From Daucus carota subsp. sativus (lineage: Eukaryota > Streptophyta > Magnoliopsida > Apiales > Apiaceae), in assembly GCF_001625215.2 (NCBI RefSeq), contig NC_030389.2:31857454-31921453 (forward strand): a DNA stretch of 64,000 bases, in the 5' to 3' direction. Both the position numbers and the translations under genes were made by a program. Below, one piece after another: positions 13,011-25,601 of this stretch (the first letter of the stretch is position 1; each line of letters starts with the position of its first letter). The notes under the pieces were generated by a model. The model did no database searches, was not told the DNA's origin, and saw only the letters and a program-made list of their open reading frames with translations.

Positions 13011-13320
13011 TGAGTCCGCAGATGGTTCCAAGGCTGTAGAAGACACCAGAACTGTGAAGTTTACTGTTGTAAATCTTGTAATACTGTCAAGTGTCAAGCA
13101 CAATATTATACTAAATAAAAACACAATATCAATGCATTTCATTGCTAGTACATACTGCTAGGTGTTATTTGTTACTGATACTGATTTTAGTTAGTTGACT
13201 TGGAAATATCGTCATTGATAATGTATTTCAATTTTAGGTTGGTGAGTGAACTCATTCTTGGAAAAGTTCCTTACAAAGCGGACATTTCCACCGATCAGTA
13301 CTGCAAGCCATGGTAGGATT
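13010..13320 (+). other. Exon-like open segments of unknown origin
   Basis: After the RLP fragment, an open segment encodes ESADGSKAVEDTRTVKFTV (about 13015-13075). After a stretch ending TTTCAATTTTAG, a second encodes LVSELILGKVPYKADISTDQ and ends at TAG (13315-13317). The two look like neighbouring exons of a non-RLP gene, but the splice phases do not join cleanly and I do not recognise the protein. Confidence 0.3.
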
Positions 13321-13499
13321 TTGCTCAGCAAACTAGGTTTTACAGTGCAGCGATAATAAAAATGATAATATAAAAAATGTTTTCCTTATGAGATTGATTC
13401 TATTGTTTGAAGGGAATAATAAGAAGTTGTATTTTAACCTTTACTTATACAACTTCTCCTTGCTCGATCGGCAGATCATATAACTAACTAAAACTAAAA

Positions 13500-14110
13500 T
13501 GTAGAGATCCAACTCCAGCTCATCCTAGTATGTTTCACAGATGGATCGAACCCTCGATATGTCAGTGAGAGTGATGCTATCAGACAAGAGGCCACGTTCT
13601 AGAGCTACATGGACGTACAGTAGCAAATAGCAATCGCACAGATTATATAATTTCTCAAATTCTACTCTTGTAGGGTACCTAGGACTAATATTTCGTACTT
13701 CAGACTCTACTCTGGAAATCTTCACTAACGAATTACGCATGAGCATGAACTATAACTGTATTTTCCAACATTTCGCTAACTGTGTTTTCTAACATTTCGC
13801 ATTGCATGATAATACTGTATACATGACTTTAGATATTATATATCGTAGAAAAATAGATGAAATGGAGTGTAATTCATATCATATGATCTCTTAAAAACAT
13901 ATTTGGGAGTTGAGTTTAGTTTTTTTATTTTTATTTTGAGATAATGGAGGAAATTACTTATCATATTTTCAAATTCTTTTGAAGCGTTTTTCCAAATCTG
14001 AATGCATTGTTTAGGCATATTACGATGATATCGTACATAATTCAACTAGTTGAGTCCCTCCTTAAATGTATATAAAATATTGTAAACTCGTTTATTCAGT
14101 GTTGTTCAAA
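13500..14110. repeat. RLP-flank repeat module, copy near 13.5 kb
   Basis: The block starting GTAGAGATCCAACTCCAGCT, with GGATCGAACCCT, GAGTGATGC and GAGGCCACGTTCT, recurs at 16345-16510. It is followed by the ACTTCAGA ... ATCTTCACTAACGAATTACG module, which recurs beside other RLP remnants. It contains no convincing gene and marks duplicated intergenic DNA. Confidence 0.6.
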
Positions 14111-14270
14111 ACCATCATCAGTGGGCACAGTATTCGTGTGCGCTAATTATTAACCAATTCGATCGCATGTATGGCAATTAGGATTATAAGTACTCAACAC
14201 TTAAGAAATCAGAGACTCTATCTTAATTTTTTGACAAGATCCTATCTTGATTCTTGAAATTTACTTATCT

Positions 14271-14616
14271 TGTCTTTTTAGATGCCTCAAAATATGTTAA
14301 TAGAAAACTGCGCTTTAATGAATAATATAAGTTCAAGATAACCAATAATTCAACATTCAAACGAAAAAAATAAGTTTGAAATTATACACATGGCTAATAT
14401 GATAAAATTACTCGGCCTTTCCATTTTTATGCACTCTAGAGTCTGTCTTTTTAGATGCCTCAAAATATGTCAATAGAAAACTGCGCTTTAATGAATAATA
14501 TAAGTTCAAGATAACCAATAATTCAACATTCAAACGAAAAAAATAAGTTTGAAATTATACACATGGCTAATATGATAAAATTACTCGGCCTTTCCATTTT
14601 TATGCACTCTAGAGTC
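14271..14616. repeat. 173-bp tandem duplication in an RLP upstream region
   Basis: Bases 14271-14443 are repeated at 14444-14616 almost without change (TGTCTTTTTAGATGCCTCAA ... TATGCACTCTAGAGTC). The unit lies in the upstream region shared by the RLP copies; the inverted copy at 30-31 kb has only one unit. Confidence 0.9.
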
Positions 14617-14689
14617 TGGAGTTTGGAGAAACATGTGCTTATCTTTAGTAATACCCAACTCTACTTCACAAAATTAAGTAAAACAGAAT

Positions 14690-16060
14690 GATGGCCAAGC
14701 CACTAAGTTTTATCAAAATTGTGCCTTTCATTTTCATGTTAATGTTCATTCCATGTTTATCTTGTCCTATTCATCACAAACAGTCCCTTCTCCAATTCAA
14801 ATAAGTTTTTTACAGTTCACATTCACGTGAGATAATAGCTCTGCACCTTGACAGCATTATTGAGCCTTATTTACACTTCAATAGTGTGGCAAATCCAAGA
14901 ATCTTTAACCACATTAGCATCAGATCCTTGATGATCCTTATTATATATCCTTTAATGGTATAGAAGGGGACATTTCAGGAGAAAAGTTGGCTAATCTTAT
15001 TAGATTAGTTCACCTTGACATGAGTAGAAACAAATTTAATGGCTCCATTCCTGCAGAACTATTCCACATAAGGTTTCTGTAGGTTCTTGATTTAAGTGGA
15101 AGTCGGAAAGCTTGCAGATTTGAGGACATTGAAGTTGGATAAGAATTTTCTTGATGGAAATATTCCGGTACAGATGGGGAATCTCACAATTAAAGTTGCA
15201 GCAACTTTCTATTAACCAGAATAAATTTTCGGGTCCAATTCCAGATTCAATTCTGAATTTGAAGGAGTAAGAAAGCTTGGATTTGAGGGATAATAATTTA
15301 CGGATGCAGATGCCAAGTTGGATTGGAAACTTGTTAAACATTTCCACTTTGGCATTGAGAAAAAACAGTTTCTCAGAATCTCAGGTGTGATCCCTCGATC
15401 TTTACGAAACATGAGCAAGTTAGAAACACTTATGCTTGAAGATAATACGCTTTCTGGAGAAATACCCTCCTGGCTATTTGAGATAGAGAGTTTGAAGAAT
15501 ATATACATTGGAAGAAATAAGATGATTTGGAAAAACAGTGTTAAAATAAATCCAAAGTGTATGCTTTCTCAAATTTCTCTAAGATCTTGCAAAATTGAAG
15601 GAGACATATCAGGATGGATTTCCACAAGAAAGGATCTTGATATTCTCGACCTGAGTAATCATCAGCTCACAGGAAGATTCCCACAATGGCTTGCTGGGAT
15701 GGATGTTGGAAGTTTACTGCTGTCAGATAAAAACCTTACTGGTTGAATTCCTTCTCGCCTATTTAAATCTTAAATTTATCATTATTGGCTCCCTGAAGAA
15801 ACGATTTTGATGGGGAGTTGCCGGAAATATAGGTCAAGCTAAGAAACCCAATTATCTGAACTTCAAGTTCTGAACCTACGTAACAACTCTCTAATTGGCT
15901 CACTAGCATCAACCTCATTCTCCAACCAAAGTGACCTCCGAATACTTGATCTCTCAAGTAACAATCTTGATGGAAGTATCCCTTCAGAGAGGGCAAATCT
16001 AAATGGAATGATTCGAAGTGACATTGTGATTTCAATGGGCATGGGTACTGACAATATAAT
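14690..16060 (+). pseudogene. RLP pseudogene 2
   Basis: It starts at ATGGCCAAGCCACTAAG and covers the signal peptide, a short N-terminal cap, then leucine-rich repeats in several frames. An open piece at 15318-15746 reads SKLETLMLEDNTLSGEIPSW, ISGWISTRKDLDILDLSN and LTGRFPQWLAGM. A TGA at 15744 and multiple indels follow, and the C-terminal island, acidic and membrane segments are missing. The copy at 30-31 kb is its inverted near-duplicate. RLPs of this type sit in the plasma membrane and sense pathogen or developmental ligands through the LRRs; this copy cannot make one. Confidence 0.85.
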
Positions 16061-16344
16061 GGTAAATAATGAGAAATGTAGCAGATCTCCTCGAGGGCAT
16101 TAATTTGTCACCTACAAAAATCAACAGATGATGAGCAACCATGAACACCATTCTCACTATCTCATATCTGTGTATTAATATACTGAGTAGTGGTAGGTGC
16201 ACAAAATTGTGTACATAAAATTCGTACATAATGATGTGGTGAGTTTAATTGGGGTTGTTGATGCAAATACAGAAGTTCCATTTCAACTTCTCCATTTTCG
16301 GCAGACCGGTGTTACATTTGCTTAATGATATAACTAAACTAAAA

Positions 16345-17230
16345 CGTAGAGATCCAACTCCAGCTCATAAGTCTTTCATAATGTTTCAAAATCTGGAGAC
16401 TGGATCGAACCCTAGATATGTTAGTGAGAGTGATGCCATTAGAACAACTGGACAAGAGGCCACGTTCTGTAGCTACAGCCTACACGGACAGTAGCAAATA
16501 GCAATCACACAGACTACAAATATACACCCTCCGTCCCTCTGGAACCTAGGTAGATTATGTATACGTTTGCACGTAATTTTTTTTTTTTTTGCCGCGCGTT
16601 TGCACGTATTTTAAATCTCTTATAAAGTATACATTTTTTATATATTTTTTTGAATAAAAGTTTAAATATCAAACTTTTATTTAGCAAAAAAAATTAAAAA
16701 ATATATTATGAAACTATATTTTTAAATGAGTCTAAAAAACGTATCAAAAATAATGTAAAGAATTGAGAGTACAAATGAAGTAATTTCTCGACTTCTAAGG
16801 CACCTAAGAGGCTAAGACTAGTTAATACATCGTACTTCAGACTACAGAAATCTTCACCAACGGACTATGCGTGAGCATGAACGGTGTTTTTTAACATTTC
16901 GCTTTGCATGAAGTATACTTTATACATGACTTTAGATATTATTTATCGTAGAAAAATAGATAAAATGGAGTGCAATTCATCCTATACAATCTCTTAACAT
17001 TTAGAAGTTGATTTTAGTTTTTTTTTAATCTTTATTTCAAGATAATGGAGGAAATTAATTATCATATTTTCAAAATTTTATTTAGAGTTTTTGTCTGAAG
17101 AAATATTGGCGGTGGTGTTACCAAAAAACACCGAGGGTTATTCAAGAAGTGAACAAAATTTAATACGAATAATGATTGCTTTTTAAAGGCGTATTATGAT
17201 GATAATGTACATAATTCAACTAGTTAAGCG
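16345..17230. repeat. RLP-flank repeat module, second copy
   Basis: The block 16345-16510 repeats 13500-13640. The part 16830-17230 repeats the ACTTCAGA / ATCTTCACCAACGGACTATG module. Between them lies a MITE-like insertion (16530-16790). No gene is visible. Confidence 0.55.
16530..16790. mobile_element. Degenerate Stowaway-like MITE
   Basis: The left end CACCCTCCGTCCCTC matches the Stowaway terminal repeat. The interior AATAAAAGTTTAAATATCAA is shared with the elements at 3.3 and 28.4 kb. The right end (AAATGAAGTA) is decayed. Confidence 0.5.
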
Positions 17231-17560
17231 CTTGTTAACGTAGTAGATTATAGTTTAAGTGTAAACCCATTCACTTCTCAGTATCATTTATACAATTCGC
17301 CAGTGACCTCTCAATTCACTGGTAAATCTACTTCTATATATTAAATGGCAACCAAGGGCAAAATGAGCCAATAAAATGGTGATGAAATCTCCATTATACC
17401 CTTGTGTCACATGTAATTACAAGATTACCAAGTGGTGGGTCATTTATTGTATTAAAACATTAAGTGTTAGTAATTAACACATTTACATAGTAAATATCCA
17501 TTTTAATTACAGTTGTCCTTTATTTATGATCACTCATTATAAACGAATTGAAATAGTAAA

Positions 17561-17914
17561 TGTTAACGTAGCTATTTACTTTACACAAAATAAATTTATG
17601 TGAGTTGGAGTTTAGATATATGATTAAACTCTCATGTAAACTCTCTACAATCATAATTGATAGATTAAGATATCTTGATCCTCATTTTATTAAAAAAAAT
17701 TATAAATTTTTTACATGTGCGATTATCTTAAATTAGATGTTAATGTAGCTATTTACTTTACACAAAATAAATTTATGTGAGTTGGAGTTTAGATATATGA
17801 TTAAACTCTCATGTAAACTCTCTACAATCATAATTGATAAATTAAGATATCTTGATTCCCATTTTATTTAAAAAAATTATAAATTTTTTACATGTGCGAT
17901 TATCTTAAATTATT
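17561..17914. repeat. 177-bp tandem duplication inside the Helitron
   Basis: GTAGCTATTTACTTTACACA at 17568 recurs at 17745, and the following about 170 bases are nearly identical, ending TTACATGTGCGATTATCTTA in both units. Confidence 0.9.
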
Positions 17915-18006
17915 TATGATTTAACTTAATGTTTCTAATATAGTAATTAATTAGCTCTTATACTTTTTGCAGAGTGATTTTGTTTACGAATCTTATTTTT
18001 AATTAC

Positions 18007-18045
18007 ATGTATGTATGTATGTATGTATTTATTTATTTATTTATG
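18007..18045. repeat. Tetranucleotide microsatellite
   Basis: An ATGT run passes into an ATTT run (ATGTATGTATG ... TTTATTTATTTATG). It is a simple repeat with no gene. Confidence 0.9.
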
Positions 18046-18859
18046 TACATATAATATGTATGTACGTACTTATATGTTTTCATATATGTAATGGTACAAC
18101 CATATTTATTAAGTTGAAATTTTATCTTAATTTGTAATAACGAAATTTTACAACAAATCATAGATTTGTTACATGGTGTATTGAAAAAGTGGGAGTAAAA
18201 AAAAATACCAAGTATATCATGTGATTCAAATATTATCATCAGAGTGATGGTGTTCAAACTAAACTCTGGCGCTCGAGTGGCAAGTCATTAAATGCTAACT
18301 AATGTTCTAAAAAGTGAATTTTAATTTGACTCGATAATCTTATCAGTAATAAATACTCAAAATAATCGACAAGTACTTACTTAAACAGTTTGCATGTATT
18401 TATAAACTAATTTTAGAGATTAAACTGTTAAAAAAAGATGTGTATTATATGATAAATTTTCATTAAAAACTTTACAGGTTATCTGGGATCTTTTCTCTTT
18501 TTTTTTTAATCTGTTTTTTTTTAATATATAATCCACGTTGCCCCAATTTTTACGCGAGTTATGTCGAACTTTATTCGACTTAGGCTAAATATCGAGTTAG
18601 CATCCAAAGCACGAGTACTCGACCAAGTTATCGATCAAGCCAATGGATTTTAGACAACATACTCTAACAGTCGACTATTAAACAAATAATCACATATAAA
18701 TTGTTAAAAATAGTCTGTTAAAATATCAATAAACACCCATTGATAAGATAATAAATGAACAGTTGATAAATAATCGACCGACCTTATAATAATGTATCAT
18801 TAACCGATAATTGATAGATAGTTATTGTAACATACTAATGAATAAGATACATATATATA

Positions 18860-19434
18860 GAGTCCTACTCCAATAGAAACCAAATTAGCCTAAAAACTAG
18901 AAACCAGTTTCTGGACAGTTTTTTATCACTATTTTTAACTACAGAAATCACTAATTTGTACATAACATATCACTAATTTATATATAGCATATCTCGCAAA
19001 TATAAATATATATATACACATATATGCAACGTATCTGACTATCATCTTCACTCAAATCGTAATAATGGACCTCTTACCACCATTACCAGACGTTTCTATG
19101 ACTAACCACCATTGTCTATCATCACCAATAGTCACATACACTTTCCATCATTTCTTACAAAACTAACGACTACTTACCATCATCATACAACTTCTCTTGC
19201 GGCTTCCTACCTCCAAGAACCTTCCTACGGATGAAATTGATCATCTATAATCGATTATCAATAGTTTAGATAAGTAGATTTTCTCAATTTTGATAGTAAA
19301 AATCGTTGTTTGCATACTTTATAAAAACAGTGATTAGTGCAGTATAAATTAGTGATATCCGTAGTTATAAATAGTGGTAGGGAAACTGGTTTCTAGTTTT
19401 TATTTTAAGAGTGGTTTCTATTTGATCATTAGCC
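18860..19434. mobile_element. Terminal-inverted-repeat element nested in the Helitron
   Basis: The left end reads CAATAGAAACC, then AAAACTAGAAACCAGTTTCT and ATCACTAATTT. The right end is its reverse complement (AGAAACTGGTTT..., AAATAGAAACC when inverted), giving arms of about 100 bp. AT-repeat on both sides (ATATATATA) is compatible with a target duplication of about 9 bp as in Mutator-type elements, but simple sequence makes this weak. It does not encode protein. Confidence 0.6.
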
Positions 19435-20254
19435 TATATATATATATGAAGAGATTTACTGGAGGAAGTGAGAGGGAGGAAGGCCTACCAAGTATTATGT
19501 TTATTTTTGCTACAAAACTGTATCATATAAATATCTTTTCATATGTGCATGTCTCACGGTGTTCGATCTTATATCTTTTTTTATCATAGTAGCATATGAA
19601 AATATTAATCAATTTTAGCCATCCTACCATTCAATGGGTTGCTTATATGATTCATGCGAATAGAGCTTATAATTTTTATCATTTACGGACACGTTCAAAT
19701 GTGTTTTAGTTGAATAACATAATGAAAAAATGATTGTGTAAACTTCTTTCATGTGCCAATTCTATTATGCCAATTCAAGTTATATGAATATTTGTGTGTC
19801 ATGCTGAATCAGATATCATGGATATTATTAATTTATTTTAAAAGAGATATTTAAAAATCAAATAAAATTGATATATAATAAAAAAAATTAAATTATTAAT
19901 CCAAAAAATAATAATAAATCAATTTATAAATGACCGGTCCGTGCCTCGCACGGGCTTCTACGCTAGTTCGTCTTTATTACTTGACATCAAAAGTTTAAAT
20001 CTTGTATTTGACATATGTGATAATTATTAACCAACCTGATTTAGGAATATTAGTAGTCATGACTTCAGAAATGACACTCTGTTTTAATTTTCTGTCAACA
20101 TCCTATCTTCACTTTTGAAATTTACTTATCTTGTTTCTTTGGAGGCCTCAGAACGTGTTTATGGTATGGGTTTGCTTTAGTGAATAATATAAATTCAAGA
20201 TAACCGATAATTTAACATTCAAATGAAAAGAAAAAGTTTAAAATTATACATATG

Positions 20255-20544
20255 TGTAGAAAATAGCATAGTTACTTAGTTGCTTTTGTCTTGTCTTTGT
20301 ATATTTGTAGCAAGTGTCTGTTAGCCTTCTTTGTTTGTTTGCAGAGCTGTTCTTTGACTCTGCAGTTTTTTTGTCTTTAGGCAGTTGCTTTGTTTTGTTT
20401 CTATTAGTTGACAAGTTTAGATGGTAGGATAGTATAACTTGGTATATATGTAGTAGCTTGCATAGTTTTTCAGTTTGAGAGAGAAAAGAGATTAATACAA
20501 AGCTTAGTATTTTTCTCAGATTTTATCTTGTCTAAATTTCTTCA
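20255..20544 (+). repeat. 5' LTR of copia 1
   Basis: It begins TGTAGAAAATAGCATAG and ends TTAATACAAAGC...TTTCTTCA. It pairs with 25602-25891 at about 97% identity by eye. Confidence 0.95.
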
Positions 20545-20560
20545 TGGTATCAAAGCGAGG
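20545..20560 (+). promoter_or_regulatory. Primer-binding site of copia 1
   Basis: TGGTATCAAAGCGAGG directly follows the 5' LTR. It matches the initiator-methionine tRNA primer site TGGTATCAGAGC with one change. Confidence 0.85.
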
Positions 20561-20613
20561 TTCAATGACTTGAGTATATCTCAAATTTCTTGATAATTGA
20601 TTGAAGAAACAAG

Positions 20614-21536
20614 ATGGCTACATAAGATAACGAAGTAAGAAATGAGAATGGATATTCAGATCCACTCTTTCTGGCAAACTCAGATAATGCAAATATACCG
20701 TTGGGGAATGTCATCTTTAATGGTGATAACTTTCTCAACTGGAGCAGGAGCATAAAGCTTGCTTTAGGATCCAAGAACAAGTTGGGTTTCTTGGATGGTA
20801 AAGTGAAGAAACCACAGGCAGATGATGCAAAATATCCACTCTGGATAAGGAATGACTACATGATAAGAGGTTGGCTCTGCAGATCTATGAATGAGAAGAT
20901 TGCTAATAGTTTCACCTATATAGACTCTGTTGAGAGGCTATGGAATGAGCTAAAGGAAAGGTACGCAGAGACAAATGCTCCACTCCTGTATTCTTTGAAG
21001 AAACAAGTTAAAAATTTAGAGCAAGAAAACATGAATGTTTCCGAGTATTATTTCAAGCTAAAGTAGATCTGGGATGAAATACAAGATGTAGATGGACTGC
21101 CAGAATGCACATGTGAGGCAATGAAGAAATGCACATGTGAGCTTTTGAAAAAGTTCATAGAAATACAAGAAAGGAACAAAGTTATAGACTTTGTAATGGG
21201 ACTAAATAAGAAAAATGAAAATATAGATGGGAACATTATGGCAATGGAGCCATTGCCAACTCTAAATAGAGCTTTTCACCTTGTGCAACAAGCTGAGAAG
21301 CAAAAACAAGTAGCTGAAAATCAATGTGTTGGAGAATCTAGCGCTTTTGCTGTTGGAAGAATGAGTCAAGGGAGACATATCTTGAACTCACAGAAAAGAG
21401 AGACAAAAGAAATGAAAATGAAGAAATAGTGTGACCACTGTAAGAAAACGGGGCACGCTGTTGATGAATGTTTCAAGCTCATAGGGTACCCGGAATGGTT
21501 TGGAAACCCTGAAAAAGGAAAAACAAACGGAGGAAA
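20614..21536 (+). pseudogene. Copia 1 gag remnant
   Basis: The expected start is followed three codons later by TAA. Open pieces at 20701-21066 and 21067-21429 are separated by TAG. They carry the gag signature NWSRSIKLALGSKNK and LWNELKERYAE. After another TAG comes the zinc knuckle CDHCKKTGHAVDEC (about 21430-21471) that binds element RNA in the particle. Confidence 0.9.
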
Positions 21537-21537
21537 C

Positions 21538-24500
21538 ATGAAATATGCAGCTAATGTAGGAAGAGAAGAGCCTGAGTATGAACAAGATGATCCGTTGGAG
21601 ATGGGATATGGAAGTGATAGCGGAAAAGAGATGAAACCAGATGGCAAATTAGTCTCAGCAGTAGTGCAGGAAATGATGAAGCTGTTCAATACACAACAAG
21701 CATCAGGAGGAAACAACAACAACAAAATGGCTAGTTTTGCAGGTATAATCTTGGCCTCTAATGTAGTCAGTATAGTCAAATCTTATGATAAAAATACATG
21801 GATCATAGATTCAGGGGCATCTGATCACATGTGTGGAAATACGATTATCTTTCATAATTTAAGAAGTTTGGATTTACCTGTAAAGGTAGGATTATCGGAT
21901 GGAAGTGTTAAGATTGTTGATAAGATGGGTGATATTAAATTATCTAGAAGATTGACACTTTACGATGTGCTCTATATTGATGAATTCAATCATAATTTAC
22001 TTTCAGTTAGTAAATTAATCAAGACAAGTAAAATTAATGTGATGTTTGATACAAAAATTTGTATCTTACAGGACCCTTCAACTAAGGAGATAGTTGGGAG
22101 AGGAAAGGAGGAAAATGGGCTTTATAGAATAGAAGCTGCAAAAGATGAAGAGAATCAAGTTGGAGTAATGAGATTTTGGAGACAAAGTAATAATGTAGTT
22201 ATGTGCAATGCAGCTGTAAAACTTTATATTGTACATGCTAGATTAGGACATAGCTCGGTCTCCAAAATGAGGCACATCAAGTTTTGTAATTCAGATGGTT
22301 TAAGGAATTTCTTTTGTGATGCATGTTGTGTAGAAAAGCATCATAAACTGCCATTTAAGCCTAGTAATGCTATTGCTAAAAATATATTTGATCTTGTTCA
22401 TGTGGATTTATGGGGGCCATATAAGATTCCAAGTATTACAGGAGAAAATTAATTTCTTACTATATTATATGACTATACTAGAGCCACTTGGACTCACATG
22501 TTATCTAGTAAGGAACAAGTTAAGGATATCTTGTTTACATTTCTCAATTATGTGGAGAATCATTTTAAAGTAAAGTTTAAAACTTTAAAAAGTGATAATA
22601 GAACATAAGTGCTACAATCACAATGTAGAAAGATGTTCAATGAAAGGGGTATAATGCATCAAAGAAGTATTGTAGGCGTGCCGCAACAAAATGGAAGGGT
22701 CGAAAGAAAACATAGGCACTTGATAGAAACTGCGAGAACTTTAAGGATATATGCTGGACTTCCAAAATATTTATGGGGAGAATGTGTGAAGGCAGCAACA
22801 CATCTGATTAATTTAATGCCTAGCGCAGTGATAGGTTGGGAAACACCTTATAAAAGATTACTGAAAAAGAAGCCTGAATATGAACACCAGAGGATAATAG
22901 GTTGTTTATGTTATGCTTTTAATACAGATAGAAAATTGGACAAATTTGGAGATAAGGCAGTAGGATGTGTGCTGGTTGGGTATGCAAATGATCAGAAGGG
23001 TTACAGAGTATTTGATTTAGAGAAAAGAAAAATATTTGTGACCTGGGATGTAGTTTTTAAGGAAGAAATATTTCCTTTTCTCATCTCAGATGAAAATAAG
23101 GAAGGAAAAAAAGGGATTTGGGAAGTTTTAATTGTGAAATAATTAATTATCAAATTGGGCACTCACTTCACACCAATATATCATCGGGGGCATTCTCGAA
23201 TTTTCGGTCTCATTTGAAACACCATTTTCAGAAATTGTATCAGTCTTAAAAATAAAACGTTAAATTTGAAAACAAATCAACAGTTTAAGAAGTGTTACTC
23301 ATGGGGCTTTAACACAGTAGGCTATAGAGATTATGTAGGTATAATTAATTGAATTTCCGTGTCAAAAAAATGGGTAAAATTGATGATGAAAAAGATGGGT
23401 TATGAGGAACCCTAATAATACATATATAGCCATTTTTGAACGCAGAAATTCAATTAATCGTGCCTACATAATCTCTATAGCCTATTGTGTTAAATCCCCA
23501 TGAGAAACGCATCTCAAACTATCGATTTGTTTTCGAATTTAACTTTTTACTTTTAAGACTGATACAATTTCTGAAAATAGTATTTCAAATGAGACCGAAA
23601 ATTCGAGAGTGTCCCGAATGATATATTGATGTGAAGCGAGTGCCCTAATTGATAATTAACCCATAGAAGAAATCAATAGCAATCAAGAAGATGATGAACC
23701 ACTGAATAACGAGCAACTTGAGAAACAGAAGCAACAAGAAGAAGCTCTGGAACAAGAGATGTTTTGGGAAAATTCAGATTTGTTGGATGAAGGAACTTCA
23801 GATGAAAGGGAAATATTGATCGAAGAAGAAGAAATACAAGAGCCAGTTTTAATTGATATACCAGTTGAACAACAACATGAAAGAAGAAGGAGCACAAGAA
23901 TATCATCTGTTCCGAATAAATTCAAGGATTTTGTCTACAAGATTCCAGGAAAAGAAGAATCCGCTAACATGTCAAAGAGAACGGATTTGATTGAATATGA
24001 CAGAAGTGCCTATTCAGAAGAATACATCAGCTCTCTTAATAATGTCTTCAAATAAAAGACCCATGTAACTACACAGCAGTTAGTAAAAAATCAGGTTGGG
24101 TAGAGGCAATGGATAAAGAGTTGAAAGCTCTTGAAGAAAATGCTACTTGGGAGTTGACAGATTTGCCAAAGGGAAAGAAAGCAATTAGTAACAAGTGGGT
24201 GTTCAAAACCAAGTACAAAAGAAATGGTGAAGTTGAAAGATTGAAGGCAAGGGTCGTGGCAAGGGGAGACAAACAAATCAAAGAAAAAGATTATACGGAC
24301 ACCTTCTCACCTGTGGAAAAATTCACCACCGTAAGAAGTCTCATAGCTCTTGCTACTACACAAGTTTGGAATTTGCATCAACTCGATATTAATAATGCGT
24401 TTTTACATGGGTATTTGGAGGAAGAAGTGTATATGAGACCACCAGAAGGATACAAAAAAGCCAAACCAGGACAAGTGTGCAAGTTAAAGAGGAGTATATA

Positions 24501-25525
24501 TGGGCTTAGGCAGGCCTCCAGAGAATGGAATATGGAGCTGTCGAAGTTTCTAAGAAATTTTGGAATGAAAATCCAAGAGAGATTATTGTTTCTTTAGAAA
24601 GGTTCAGAATGGAAAAACAATCATGGTGTTGGTTTATGTAGATGATTTAATCATCACCGGTGATGATGAGGAGTGCATAACAATATTGAAACAAGAACTT
24701 GATAGAGCTTTTACAATCAAAGACTTGGGGCTGATGAGATATTTTTTGGGAATTGAAGTCTCCAGGAGCCCTCAAGGAACAATGTTAAATCAAAGAAAAT
24801 ATATACTTGATTTGTTGGAAGATACATGATTAGATAAATGCAAAGCAAGTCGATTCCCTTTGCAAAAGGGTCTTAGACTTTCTACTGCTACAGGAGAATT
24901 GTTAACAGATCCGGAGCGGTACAAAAGAATTATAGGACGATTGTTATATTTAAATTTGACAAGGCCAGACATTTCCTATTCGGTACAACAACTCAGCCAA
25001 TTCATGCAAGCTGTGAGGAAGCCTCATTTACAAGCTGCTTTACATGTGATTAGCTATTTAAAGGGAACAAGTGATTGGGGTTTATTTTATTCAGCAACAT
25101 CAGAATTGCAAATCACAGGATTTTGTGATGCAGATTGGGGAACATGTGCCTGTAGTGGAAGATCTCTTACAGGTTATTGTATTTTCTTGGGAGAGAGCCT
25201 AATTTCATGGAAGACTAAGAAACAAAAGACTGTGTCCAAGTCATTAACCGAATCAGAGTACAGAAGTATGTCTCACACTACTAGTGAATTAGTCTGGTTG
25301 GATGGGATTCTTGAAGATATGCATGTTTCTGTACCTAAAACCATCCCTCTTTTTTGTGACAATAAAGCAGCACATTATATAGCACAGAATCCAGTATTTC
25401 ATGAAAGAACTAAACACCTTAAACTGGACTGTCATTATGTGAGGGAACAACTTGATAAGGATTCATTTCTACTATCTACATCAAAACCTCTCTCCATCTT
25501 GCTGATATAATGACTAAACCCCTTG
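21538..25525 (+). pseudogene. Copia 1 pol remnant
   Basis: Pieces in order: aspartic protease WIIDSGASDHM (about 21800), integrase zinc region with HARLGH and CDACCVEKH, integrase core ending near 22450 at TAA, and the QQNGRVERKHR segment at 22609-23142. After the inserted foldback element come a linker with PVEQQHERRRSTR and the reverse transcriptase from WVEAMDKELKALEENATWEL. The YVDD catalytic box is at about 24636 and RNase H at 24860-25510 (TGFCDADWG). Stops and frameshifts occur at several points. Confidence 0.9.
23143..23659. mobile_element. Foldback element inserted in copia 1 pol
   Basis: The left end TTAATTATCAAATTGGGCAC and the right end GTGCCCTAATTGATAATTAA are inverted copies. 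Pairing runs over most of the 517 bp (TCTCGAATTTTCGGTCTCAT and CTATAGAGATTATGTAGG on both arms). It splits the pol linker after the integrase. It has no coding capacity; the palindromic TTAATTA ends hide the target duplication. Confidence 0.85.
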
Positions 25526-25589
25526 GAGAAGGTCCTCACAAATTCTTATCCTTCAAGTCAGGACTTGTTCCTGCCAGCCCAAGTCTAAC

Positions 25590-25601
25590 TTGAGGGGGGG
25601 C
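25590..25601 (+). promoter_or_regulatory. Polypurine tract of copia 1
   Basis: TTGAGGGGGGG lies directly before the 3' LTR, the usual primer position for plus-strand DNA synthesis. Confidence 0.8.

Larger units (their letters stand above)
17327..19966 (+). mobile_element. Non-autonomous Helitron
   Basis: The 3' end has the hairpin CCGTGC-CTC-GCACGG (19939-19953) ten bases before a terminal CTAG (19963-19966), followed by host T. This is the diagnostic Helitron terminus. The 5' end is set at TCTACTTCTATATATTAAA (17327) because a host A precedes it, giving insertion between A and T as Helitrons do; a start at 17333 is the alternative. There are no Rep or helicase frames. It contains a 177-bp tandem duplication, a TATG microsatellite and an inserted terminal-inverted-repeat element. 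Confidence 0.75.

Noticed and set aside
18007-18062. Possible CRISPR-like or satellite array in regular repeats
   Set aside because: Simple tetranucleotide microsatellite in a eukaryotic genome.
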